Positions 1 to 6,048 of a stretch of 6,060 nt of DNA are shown here, piece by piece. Source of the DNA: Desulfovibrio sp. (GTDB lineage Bacteria; Desulfobacterota; Desulfovibrionia; Desulfovibrionales; Desulfovibrionaceae); the NCBI GenBank assembly GCA_020217165.1, contig JAIWOE010000211.1, forward strand, positions 1 through 6,060, written 5' to 3'. Below the pieces are notes generated by a model. It was not told the origin of the DNA. It made no database searches and worked only from the letters and a program-made list of their open reading frames with translations. The position numbers and the translations under genes are program-made. How positions within the stretch are numbered: position 1 is the first letter of the stretch; every line of letters begins with the position of its first letter.

Positions 1-618
1 GGCGTCGTCGTTGCCGGGAATGATGTAGTCGATGTTATCGGGGTCGCAGTTGGTGTCGGTCACGGCCACAATGGGAATGCCCAGCTTCTTGCATTCCTGC
101 ACGGCGATTTCTTCGCGATTGGGGTCGATGATGAACGCCAACTGCGGCAAGCCTTCCATGTCCTTGATGCCGCCGAGCACCAGGTTCAGCTTTTCCACTT
201 CACGCTGGAAGCGAAGCACTTCCTTTTTGTGGAAGCGGCGGATGGTGCCGTCTTCGAAGGCGGCTTCCAGCTTCTTGAGGCGCTCCACGGACTGGCGGAT
301 GGTGCTGTAGTTGGTCAGGGTGCCACCCATCCAGCGGTCCACCACGAAATGCATGCCGCAGCGTTCCGCTTCGGCCTTGACGATTTCCTGGGCCTGCCGC
401 TTGGTGCCGATGAAGAGCACCTTGCCGCCGCCAGCAGCGGTGTTGGCAATGGCGTCGTGGGCCGTCTGGAACAGCTTGACGGTCTGCTGCAGGTCAATAA
501 TATGGATGCCATTGCGGGCGCCAAAAATGTAAGGCCGCATTTTGGGGTTCCAGCGGCGGGTCTGGTGACCAAAGTGCACGCCGGTTTCCAGCATCTGCTT
601 CATCGTAACGTAGGCCAT
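1..618 (-). CDS. rpsB: 30S ribosomal protein S2 (partial, C-terminus cut by window edge)
   Basis: Structural protein of the small ribosomal subunit, binding at the head/body junction and needed to recruit S1 in many bacteria. Reading the minus strand from the ATG at 618 gives 206 uninterrupted codons to the window edge. Family signatures are clear: [13 protein letters not shown] near residues 16-28, [18 protein letters not shown] at about 31-48, [23 protein letters not shown], then DPNREE and the [13 protein letters not shown] strand, ending in IPGNDDA. Bacterial S2 is usually 240-260 residues, so roughly the last 35-55 residues lie to the left of the window. The ATG is supported by the standard S2 N-terminus ([17 protein letters not shown]) and by a strong Shine-Dalgarno just upstream. 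In most bacteria tsf (EF-Ts) follows rpsB; that would be off the left edge and is not seen. The gene diverges from the flavoprotein gene on its other side. Identification is essentially certain. Confidence 0.98.
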   Translation of the reverse strand, partial: MAYVTMKQMLETGVHFGHQTRRWNPKMRPYIFGARNGIHIIDLQQTVKLFQTAHDAIANTAAGGGKVLFIGTKRQAQEIVKAEAERCGMHFVVDRWMGGTLTNYSTIRQSVERLKKLEAAFEDGTIRRFHKKEVLRFQREVEKLNLVLGGIKDMEGLPQLAFIIDPNREEIAVQECKKLGIPIVAVTDTNCDPDNIDYIIPGNDDA

Positions 619-625
619 GGAATCA

Positions 626-633
626 CTCCTCTT
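626..633 (-). promoter_or_regulatory. Shine-Dalgarno of rpsB
   Basis: On the minus strand the bases AAGAGGAG lie 7 nt before the rpsB ATG, a near-ideal match to the anti-Shine-Dalgarno of 16S rRNA. This fixes the start codon at 618. A possible 5-bp hairpin (634-638 with 648-652) ends directly beside it, which may matter for translational control. Confidence 0.85.
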
Positions 634-648
634 GATGGGGTTAGCCTC

Positions 649-720
649 CATCCCGGCCGGTGCGCAGCGCAGGCGTCACCGTGGGTCGTGCACGGCACGA
701 CACCCCTCAAATCCGGGATG
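649..720 (-). promoter_or_regulatory. Structured 5' leader of rpsB, candidate S2 autoregulatory RNA
   Basis: Seen in the sequence: a perfect 8-bp inverted repeat (CATCCCGG at 649-656, CCGGGATG at 713-720) closes a domain holding two further hairpins. One is at 658-681, CGGTG plus CGC pairing with GCG plus CACCG around a 7-nt loop with one bulged base. The other is at 685-701, GTCGTG pairing with CACGAC around a 5-nt loop. Together they form a compact three-way junction inside the predicted leader, ending about 15 nt before the Shine-Dalgarno. Known: rpsB mRNA leaders in gammaproteobacteria are bound by S2, which represses its own synthesis. Inferred: this leader does the same job, although the structure need not be homologous. 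An alternative 5-bp hairpin (634-638 with 648-652) would compete with the closing stem, giving a possible two-state switch. No alignment was available to test covariation. Confidence 0.5.
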
Positions 721-740
721 TGTGAACTTGGGAACAGGGG

Positions 741-769
741 TTTATAGGAGGTTTTGTGGCCAATGGCAA
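741..769 (-). promoter_or_regulatory. Sigma70-type promoter for rpsB
   Basis: Minus-strand -35 box TTGCCA (764-769) and -10 box TATAAA (741-746) are separated by exactly 17 bp, each matching consensus at five of six positions. Transcription would begin near position 734-735, giving a leader of about 117 nt. The discriminator directly after the -10 box begins CCCC. C/G-rich discriminators are typical of ribosomal promoters under negative stringent control by ppGpp, so growth-rate or stringent regulation is a reasonable inference. No start-site data are available. Confidence 0.7.
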
Positions 770-1019
770 GCAAAAGCTCCCGGAATGGCCATTCGCCCTT
801 TGCAGTTCGTTACGAAATGATGTACCACAGCGCAACCAAGACCGAGCGGACCGCCCTGCGCTTGATCGGCAGTGTTTCTTCCCGCTTTTGGTATGGCACT
901 GACGCGCAAGGGCCTGGAGAGACACTGCGAGAGAGCGTTGTTGAATCTCGAATGGTTCCAGCCTGTTGCTTCGCCAGGTACCGCCGTGTGAGACTGTCTC
1001 CACCCACGGCAGAACTTTC
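770..1019. other. Intergenic stretch without a convincing gene
   Basis: About 250 bases between the rpsB promoter and the flavoprotein ribosome binding site. Reading frames run through it on both strands, but none has a ribosome binding site or recognisable protein sequence, and no tRNA T-loop or cloverleaf is visible. Two weak structures are present. The first is a dyad TTCGT-T-ACGAA at 806-816 that could be a regulator site. The second is an imperfect hairpin with GGC/TGGA (911-918) pairing with TCCA/GCC (957-963) around a long loop. I found no sigma70 promoter for the plus-strand gene that I trust; the best candidates keep only about half of the consensus bases. Confidence 0.5.
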
Positions 1020-1024
1020 AAGGA
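1020..1024 (+). promoter_or_regulatory. Ribosome binding site deciding the flavoprotein start
   Basis: AAGGA lies 11 nt before the ATG at 1036. The spacing is long, so it is a moderate site, but it is the only purine-rich motif placed before a start that gives the expected family N-terminus. It supports 1036 over the longer in-frame start at 754. Confidence 0.55.
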
Positions 1025-1035
1025 ACCAGACATTC

Positions 1036-2115
1036 ATGGCGATTCCTCCGCTGCATATCGGCAACCTGACCGCTCGGCTTCCCATCATCCAGGGGGGCAT
1101 GGGCATTGGCATTTCCCTTTCCGGACTGGCCTCGGCCGTGGCCCGAGCGGGCGGCGTTGGCGTCATTGCCACGCCCGGCATTGGCATGGATGAGCCTGAT
1201 TTCCGCACCAACTGGGTGGAGGCCAATTCCCGCGCCCTGGCCAGGGAGATCCGGCAGGCCAAGGCCAATGCCCAAGGCGGCGTCATTGGCGTGAACATCA
1301 TGACCGTGCTCACCAACTCGCCGGAGCTTATCGCCACGGCCACGGCGGAGAATGCCGATATCATCCTCTCCGGCGCCGGCCTGCCCCTGTCCCTGCCGAA
1401 ATACGTCACCGAAGGCTCCACCACCAAGCTGGCGCCCATCGTCTCCTCCGGGCGGGCGGCGGCCCTCATCGCCCGCAGCTGGCATTCCAAGTGCGACCGG
1501 CTGCCCGACGCCGTGGTGGTGGAAGGCCCCCTGGCTGGCGGGCACCTGGGTTTCAAGCGCGAGGAGCTGGACGACCCGGCCATGCGCCTGGAACTGCTGG
1601 TGGCCGAAACCATTGAGGCCCTCAAGCCCTTTGTGCAGAAGGCCGGACGGGACATTCCCGTCATCGCCGCCGGCGGTATTTACACCGGGGCGGACATTCG
1701 GGCCATCATGGATCTGGGCGCCTCCGCCGTCCAGCTGGGCACCCGGTTTGTGGCCACCCACGAGTGCGACGCCCACATTGCCTTCAAGCATGCCTTTGTG
1801 GACGCCACCCGGGACGACATGGTCATTGTGGACAGTCCCGTGGGCCTGCCCGGCCGCGCCCTGCGCAATACCTTTGTGGAAGGCGCCTTGCGCGGCGAGA
1901 AAAAGCCCTTCAGCTGCCCGTACCATTGCCTGAAAAGCTGCGATCCCACCAAGAGCCCGTACTGCATCGCCCTGGCCCTCAAGCAGGCCCAGCGTGGCAT
2001 GGACGACACCGCCCTGCGCTTTGCCGGCGCCAATGCTTGGCGGGTGGACAAACTCGTCCACGTCCAGGAACTCATGGACGAACTCGTGGCCGGCTACGAA
2101 GCAGCCGCGGTGTGA
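1036..2115 (+). CDS. Nitronate monooxygenase / 2-nitropropane dioxygenase family FMN protein (FabK-like)
   Basis: A 359-residue TIM-barrel flavoprotein, presumably cytoplasmic. Family hallmarks: PIIQGGMGIGIS (residues 16-27) at the first FMN-contacting loop, GVNIM (85-89), GAGLP (113-117), VEGPLAGGHLG (162-172) with His170 at the position of the catalytic base, IPVIAAGGI (207-215), and GASAVQLGTRFVATHE (228-243) for FMN phosphate binding. Members oxidise nitronates; the related FabK is an enoyl-ACP reductase, and sequence alone does not separate every subgroup. The C-terminal part carries four cysteines, C294-x3-C298-x3-C302-x7-C310, then the conserved-looking GANAWRVDKLVHV. The frame is open back to 754, but those extra residues are unlike the family, and an AAGGA site precedes 1036. 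The gene is monocistronic in appearance: divergent rpsB upstream and an intrinsic terminator 27 bp after the stop. The true substrate is unknown. Confidence 0.88.
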   Translation: MAIPPLHIGNLTARLPIIQGGMGIGISLSGLASAVARAGGVGVIATPGIGMDEPDFRTNWVEANSRALAREIRQAKANAQGGVIGVNIMTVLTNSPELIATATAENADIILSGAGLPLSLPKYVTEGSTTKLAPIVSSGRAAALIARSWHSKCDRLPDAVVVEGPLAGGHLGFKREELDDPAMRLELLVAETIEALKPFVQKAGRDIPVIAAGGIYTGADIRAIMDLGASAVQLGTRFVATHECDAHIAFKHAFVDATRDDMVIVDSPVGLPGRALRNTFVEGALRGEKKPFSCPYHCLKSCDPTKSPYCIALALKQAQRGMDDTALRFAGANAWRVDKLVHVQELMDELVAGYEAAAV

Positions 2116-2142
2116 CCACAGGCCGCCATACCCGACAGTTCA

Positions 2143-2176
2143 CGCCCGGGGGACCCAGATCCTCCGGGCGTTTTTT
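2143..2176 (+). terminator. Rho-independent terminator of the flavoprotein gene
   Basis: An 11-bp GC-rich stem (2143-2153 with 2160-2170, one G-U wobble) with a 6-nt loop is followed directly by six T residues (2171-2176). This is a canonical intrinsic terminator and separates the flavoprotein gene from the phosphomutase gene transcriptionally. The following 2177-2278 holds no gene and no sigma70 promoter I could fix, although the downstream gene must have one unless it depends on readthrough. Confidence 0.92.
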
Positions 2177-2278
2177 CGTGCGAAAAAGCTGTGTATCTTT
2201 TTTGGCAGCCCATTGCTTCCCCTGCGGCTTTGCAGTAGCCCTCTGTTCGCACCTTGACGATATTTCATCATCAGTTCC

Positions 2279-2282
2279 GGAG
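2279..2282 (+). promoter_or_regulatory. Shine-Dalgarno of the phosphomutase gene
   Basis: GGAG lies 6 nt before the ATG at 2289. It selects this start over the in-frame upstream extension that overlaps the flavoprotein gene and the terminator. Confidence 0.7.
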
Positions 2283-2288
2283 CGAACC

Positions 2289-3677
2289 ATGAAGCCCATC
2301 TCGAAATCGGTTTTCCGCGCCTATGATCTGCGCGGGGTTGTGGATAAGGACATGGACGGCGATTGGGTGGAAACCCTGGGCCGCGCCTGTGGCGCGTATT
2401 TTCTCCAGCATGGGCAGACGTCCGCCGTGGTGGGGCATGACTGCCGGCTGAGTTCGCCCGAATACCAGCGGCGCATGGCCGCCGGGCTGGCCGCCGTGGG
2501 CCTGGACGTGATCTGCCTGGACATGGTTCCCACGCCGGTGTTCTACTTTGCCTGCAAACACCTGGGGAAAAAGGCGGGGGTGATGATCACCGCTTCTCAC
2601 AACCCTCCGGAATACAACGGCTTCAAAGTCTGGTGCGGCGATTCCACCATCCACACTGCAGAAATCGACGCCCTGTTTGCCATCATGCAGGCGGGCGAGT
2701 TCCCCGCCGGCCGCGGGGTCATCTCCCATCATGACATCGTCCCCGCCTACCTGGACCATCTGGCCGCCCAGGTGCCTGCGCCCCTGGACGTGAAAGTGGT
2801 GGTGGACGGTGGCAACGGCGCCGGCGGGCTCATCTGCAAGGACCTGCTGGAGCGCATCGGCTGCACCGTCATCCCCCTGTATTGCGAGCCCGATGGCACG
2901 TTCCCCAATCACCATCCCGACCCGGTGATCGAAAAATACATCGGCGACCTGAAGGCCAAGGTGGTGGAGACTGGCGCGGACTTTGGCGCAGGCCTTGATG
3001 GCGACGCCGACCGCCTGGGTGTGGTGGACGAGACCGGGGCCCTCATGTACGGTGACCAGCTCCTGGCCATTTACGCCCGGGACATGCTGCGGGATTTCCC
3101 CGGGGCCATGGTCATCGGCGAGGTCAAATGCTCCCATCTCTTATATAAGGATATCGCCGCCCACGGCGGTGAGCCCCTCATGTGGATCACCGGCCACTCC
3201 ATGATCAAGGCCAAAATGGCCGAGACCGGCGCCAAACTGGCTGGCGAGATGAGCGGCCACATGTTTTTTGCAGACCGCTACTTCGGGTTTGACGACGGTA
3301 TTTACAGCGCCCTGCGCATTGCCCAGATTGTGGCCGCCAACAAGGGCAAGGGGTTGCCCCTCTCCCGGTTCCTGGCCGATTGGCCCCGCACGGCCAATAC
3401 CCCGGAATTGCGCGTGGACTGCGCAGACGACCGCAAGTTTGCCGTGGTGGAGCAGGCCAAGACCTGGTTCAAGGCCCAGGGCTATGATGTGAACGACGTG
3501 GACGGCGTGCGCCTGACCTTTCCGGACGGCTGGGCCCTCATGCGCGCCTCCAACACCCAGCCTTCCTTGGTGCTGCGCTTTGAGGCTGAAAGTCCCGCCA
3601 AACTGGCCGAATACAGGGCCCTGGTGGAATCCAGGCTGGCTGAATGGATCGGCGAACTCAAGGACAGCGTGCACTAG
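2289..3677 (+). CDS. Phosphomannomutase/phosphoglucomutase (AlgC/ManB-type alpha-D-phosphohexomutase)
   Basis: A 462-residue cytoplasmic enzyme interconverting hexose 1- and 6-phosphates, supplying mannose-1-P or glucose-1-P for GDP-mannose and UDP-glucose, hence lipopolysaccharide and capsule. All four family sites are present: the phosphoserine loop ITASHNP with Ser103, the metal loop DGDADR (237-242), the sugar-specificity loop GEMSGHMFF (319-327), and the phosphate-binding loop RASNTQPSLVLRFEA (419-433). N-terminal FRAYDLRGVV matches the family start, and length and site spacing agree closely with Pseudomonas AlgC. The ATG at 2289 has a GGAG six bases upstream; the frame is open further back through the terminator and the preceding gene, but that part is noncoding. 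The GEMSGH loop fits dual phosphomannomutase/phosphoglucomutase use rather than phosphoglucosamine mutase (GlmM), but the in vivo sugar cannot be fixed. No pathway partners are in the window. Confidence 0.94.
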   Translation: MKPISKSVFRAYDLRGVVDKDMDGDWVETLGRACGAYFLQHGQTSAVVGHDCRLSSPEYQRRMAAGLAAVGLDVICLDMVPTPVFYFACKHLGKKAGVMITASHNPPEYNGFKVWCGDSTIHTAEIDALFAIMQAGEFPAGRGVISHHDIVPAYLDHLAAQVPAPLDVKVVVDGGNGAGGLICKDLLERIGCTVIPLYCEPDGTFPNHHPDPVIEKYIGDLKAKVVETGADFGAGLDGDADRLGVVDETGALMYGDQLLAIYARDMLRDFPGAMVIGEVKCSHLLYKDIAAHGGEPLMWITGHSMIKAKMAETGAKLAGEMSGHMFFADRYFGFDDGIYSALRIAQIVAANKGKGLPLSRFLADWPRTANTPELRVDCADDRKFAVVEQAKTWFKAQGYDVNDVDGVRLTFPDGWALMRASNTQPSLVLRFEAESPAKLAEYRALVESRLAEWIGELKDSVH

Positions 3678-3692
3678 AGCCGTACTGTGCCG

Positions 3693-3748
3693 AAGCGGTT
3701 TCGGGGGAGGCCCTGTTTCAGGAAGGCCTTCCCCCGAAGGGCCGCCTT
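3693..3748. terminator. GC-rich hairpin between convergent genes, possible bidirectional terminator
   Basis: In the 70-bp gap between the two stop codons, TTCGGGGGA (3700-3708) pairs with TCCCCCGAA (3730-3738). The stem continues inward through GGCC/GGCC and CTG/CAG with small bulges and outward through AAGCGG against CCGCCTT. The hairpin is very stable and nearly symmetrical, so it would form in both transcripts. Neither side has a T-tract, so it is not a canonical intrinsic terminator; it may act as a pause or 3'-end-protecting structure together with Rho. Confidence 0.5.
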
Positions 3749-6048
3749 CAAGCGTTGCGGTACAGTCTCGGACCGTGGGGCGTGTCCTCCACGCGGTGGC
3801 CGGTGGCCAGCAGAGTCTCGCGCAGGCGGTCAGCGGCGGCAAAGTCCTTGCCTCGCCGGGCAGCTTCGCGTTCGGCCACCAGGGCGGCAATGTCCTGGGG
3901 CCAGGTGCCGGCCGGCAGGGGCAGGCGATTGTGGTCTAGCAGACCGAGAATGTCATCCTGAGCGCACAGGGCCTGCCACAGGGCCGCGGCATCGCCAGGG
4001 CCAAGGGCGCCCGGAGCGCCCGCCTGGGAGAGAATGCGCCGGCAGCCGCGCAGCAGGGTGGGCCAGTGGCGGTGCAGGCTGCAGTTCTCATCCATGGCCT
4101 GCTGAAAGGAGCGGGTCAGTTCCTCGCACAGGGCCTGCACGGCGGGGGAGGGCTGGGCCGCGGGCCCGGCGAGTTCCACCAGCGTTGCGGCGGCGTGCTG
4201 GATGCGGTTCCAGTTGGTGGTCCACATTTTCAGGCTGTGGGAAGAAAGCTGCAGGGGCTTGGCCGGAGCGGCGGAAAGCAGCCACAACCGCAGGGCGCGG
4301 CTGGGAGTCTCCGACAGCAGGACCGGATCCGGCGTGCCGATGGGAGATTGCAGCGTCACCCAGACCAGCGGTTCCACTCCGGCGCCCAGCCGCCAGATGG
4401 CGCGGAAGTTTTCCAGGTGCGGAAAGCTGTGGGCCTGACCGGCCAGAAAGACCGTCAGCCGGGGCAGGGCCTCCAGGGCCACGGCGGCCAGCTGCAGGAA
4501 CCAGCTGGGGCGCACGTTGCCCCAACGGGTGGGAATCAAATCCCCATGCTTGAGGTCCTGCAGGGAAACACGCTTGAGCAGGGTGAAATCCTTGGGATTC
4601 TCCTTCACATAATCGGCCAGGTCCACGGTCTTGCCCAGGGACAGCTTTTCCAGATCAATGTGGGAGAGCTGGCCATATTCCGGGAAACGCAGGACATCGA
4701 AATAGACCGAGCGCAGCTTCTCGTAGGCCGCCCCCTTGGTGAGCAGCTTCTCGGCAATGTCGAGGAGGCGCGGCACGGCCTTGCTGGCCGGGAAAAATCC
4801 CAGGGCACGGCAGCCCAGGGCCTCGGCCTGCCAGGCAAAGTGTTCCAGGCGGGATTCGCTCAGGGTCTCGCGGGAAATGCCCTCGGCCCGGGCGGCGGCC
4901 AGGGTCCGGTCGTCCAGATCGGCCACGCCGGCCACAGCCTGCACCTCCACCCCCCGGGCACGCAGCTGCCGGGCCAGCACATCCAGGTGCACCATGCGCC
5001 GCCAGGATTCGGGGTCGTCTAGGATGTCCGGGGCGTCCAGGGGCGGGGCCATGGTGAACAACCCCAGGGGGCGCGGGGCAGGCTCCAGGTAGACGGGCTT
5101 GCCGGTGCGCCGGTCCTGCAGCCGCATCCCGGCCTGGGGGCGTTTGGCAAAAAGCGGCGTGGAAAGATAGCGTTCGCCGCTGTCCGGGAACAGCACCACC
5201 ACCAGCCCCTCGTCCAGTTCCTGGGCTACCTTGATGGCCCCCACCATGGCAGCGCCGGAGCTCATGCCCACCAGCAGGCCTTCTTCCCGGGCCAGGCGAC
5301 GGCACATCTCGAAACTTTCTTCATCTTCCACGCGCACGATGCGGTCGGGAATTTTTTTGTCATAGATACCTGGCGGGTACGAGGCCTGCATGTTCTTCAG
5401 GCCCTGGATGGCATGCCCGGGCCGCGGTTCCAGGGCAATGACCTGAATGGCCGGGTTGCAGGCCCGCATGCGTTTGGCAATGCCCATCACCGTGCCGGAG
5501 GTGCCCAGGGTGGCCACCACGTGGGTCACCTTGCCCTCGGTCTGTTCCCAGATTTCCAGCCCCGTGCCCTCGTAGTGTGCGGCAATGGAGGCGGGGTTGT
5601 TGAATTGGTCCATGAGGACGTAGGTTTCGGGATGCTCGCGGGCCAGGCGGTAGGCTTCCTCAATGGCGCCATCGGTGGAAAGGTGCCCGGGCGTCAGCTG
5701 GATTTCAGCGCCGTAGGCCTGCATGATCATCTTGCGCTCGGCCGAGGCGGTTTCCGGCATGAGCAGACGCAGCCGGTATCCCTTCACGGCGCAAACCATG
5801 GCCAGGCCCACACCGGTGTTGCCCGAGGTGGCCTCGATGATGATTTTTTCCGTCCTTGCGTTTGGCCCCAGCAATCCCTGCCGCTCTGCCGCTTCCACCA
5901 TGGCCAGGGCCACGCGGTCCTTGATGGAGCCGCCGGGGTTGCGGGCTTCGAGCTTGGCCAGGATGGTCACTCCCGGCTTGGAAAACACGCGGTTGATGCG
6001 CACAAGGGGTGTTTGCCCGACGGCGGTGAGCACATTCTGATGGTGCAT
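3748..6048 (-). CDS. cysM: CysM-type cysteine synthase fused to a degenerate cysteinyl-tRNA-synthetase-like domain
   Basis: A 766-residue, presumably cytoplasmic two-part protein. Residues 1-300 are a fold-type II PLP cysteine synthase, joining an activated serine with a sulfur donor to give cysteine. Visible sites: SIKDR with Schiff-base Lys43, the substrate loop TSGNTG (74-79), the PLP-phosphate loop GTSGTVMG (182-189), SSGAA (263-267), and SGERYLST (290-297). DQFNNP, EATSGNTG followed by KGYRLRLLMPE, and AYGAEI match CysM (isozyme B) better than CysK. Residues about 312-766 align with cysteinyl-tRNA synthetase but lack HIGH, KMSKS and most zinc ligands. CysM is normally about 300 residues and CysRS about 460, so the whole protein equals one of each. 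The ATG at 6048 gives the usual NVLTAVGQTPLVRINR start, but only 12 bases precede it, so the ribosome binding site is mostly out of view and a start further upstream cannot be excluded. There is no internal stop or frameshift. I think similar fusions occur in Desulfovibrionales but cannot verify this here. Confidence 0.93.
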   Translation of the reverse strand: MHHQNVLTAVGQTPLVRINRVFSKPGVTILAKLEARNPGGSIKDRVALAMVEAAERQGLLGPNARTEKIIIEATSGNTGVGLAMVCAVKGYRLRLLMPETASAERKMIMQAYGAEIQLTPGHLSTDGAIEEAYRLAREHPETYVLMDQFNNPASIAAHYEGTGLEIWEQTEGKVTHVVATLGTSGTVMGIAKRMRACNPAIQVIALEPRPGHAIQGLKNMQASYPPGIYDKKIPDRIVRVEDEESFEMCRRLAREEGLLVGMSSGAAMVGAIKVAQELDEGLVVVLFPDSGERYLSTPLFAKRPQAGMRLQDRRTGKPVYLEPAPRPLGLFTMAPPLDAPDILDDPESWRRMVHLDVLARQLRARGVEVQAVAGVADLDDRTLAAARAEGISRETLSESRLEHFAWQAEALGCRALGFFPASKAVPRLLDIAEKLLTKGAAYEKLRSVYFDVLRFPEYGQLSHIDLEKLSLGKTVDLADYVKENPKDFTLLKRVSLQDLKHGDLIPTRWGNVRPSWFLQLAAVALEALPRLTVFLAGQAHSFPHLENFRAIWRLGAGVEPLVWVTLQSPIGTPDPVLLSETPSRALRLWLLSAAPAKPLQLSSHSLKMWTTNWNRIQHAAATLVELAGPAAQPSPAVQALCEELTRSFQQAMDENCSLHRHWPTLLRGCRRILSQAGAPGALGPGDAAALWQALCAQDDILGLLDHNRLPLPAGTWPQDIAALVAEREAARRGKDFAAADRLRETLLATGHRVEDTPHGPRLYRNA
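3751..5115 (-). other. CysRS-like pseudo-synthetase module of the fusion (residues about 312-766)
   Basis: Homology to CysRS is visible along the whole length. RTGKPVYLEP begins it, then GLFTMAPPLDA (329-339) replaces the usual GMYVCGPTVYD, and GVADLDDRTL (374-383) corresponds to the ITDVDDK stretch. LLTKGAAYEKLRSVYFDVLRF follows, with FPEYGQLS (455-462), KDFTLLKR (486-493), and a C-terminal helical motif EREAARRGKDFAAADRLR plus EDTPHGPRLY (726-763) that is close to the normal CysRS C-terminus. The lost parts are specific. HIGH is gone (the region near 345-352 reads DPESWRRM). Three of four zinc ligands are replaced: M333 for the first Cys, L520 for the second, and F548 for the Glu; H544 remains. 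The KMSKS loop is absent near 577-589. Adenylate formation is therefore not expected. Domain boundaries are approximate. Confidence 0.82.

Noticed and set aside
911..963. A tRNA or tRNA-like gene in the intergenic region
   Set aside because: The foldback is only a broken 7-bp stem. No T-loop consensus, D-arm or anticodon arm can be placed.
707..1033. A 108-codon minus-strand frame upstream of rpsB
   Set aside because: No ribosome binding site, no recognisable sequence, and it runs over the rpsB promoter and into the leader.
754..1035. N-terminal extension of the flavoprotein to an in-frame ATG at 754
   Set aside because: The extra 94 residues show no family resemblance and no ribosome binding site precedes them. 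The start at 1036 gives the expected barrel N-terminus with an AAGGA upstream, and 754 lies between the -35 and -10 boxes of the divergent rpsB promoter.
2203..2216. Sigma54 promoter before the phosphomutase gene (TGGCAG...TTGC)
   Set aside because: The GG and GC elements are separated by 9 bases instead of the strict 10, and the -24 element is imperfect.
2254..2282. Sigma70 promoter from TTGACG at 2254
   Set aside because: The -10 position at 17 bp spacing reads CCGGAG and coincides with the Shine-Dalgarno.
1764..2288. Upstream in-frame extension of the phosphomutase
   Set aside because: It overlaps the flavoprotein gene in another frame and runs through a strong terminator. The ATG at 2289 has a GGAG and the proper family N-terminus.
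4066..5022. A 318-codon plus-strand frame opposite the fusion gene, and similar long antisense frames at 1018-2061, 2271-3137 and 3141-3890
   Set aside because: These are antisense shadows of clearly recognised genes in GC-rich DNA, with low-complexity Gly/Pro/Arg/His-rich translations and no family signatures.
3748..5115. The C-terminal half as an active cysteinyl-tRNA synthetase
   Set aside because: HIGH, KMSKS and three of four zinc ligands are missing, so aminoacylation is not expected.
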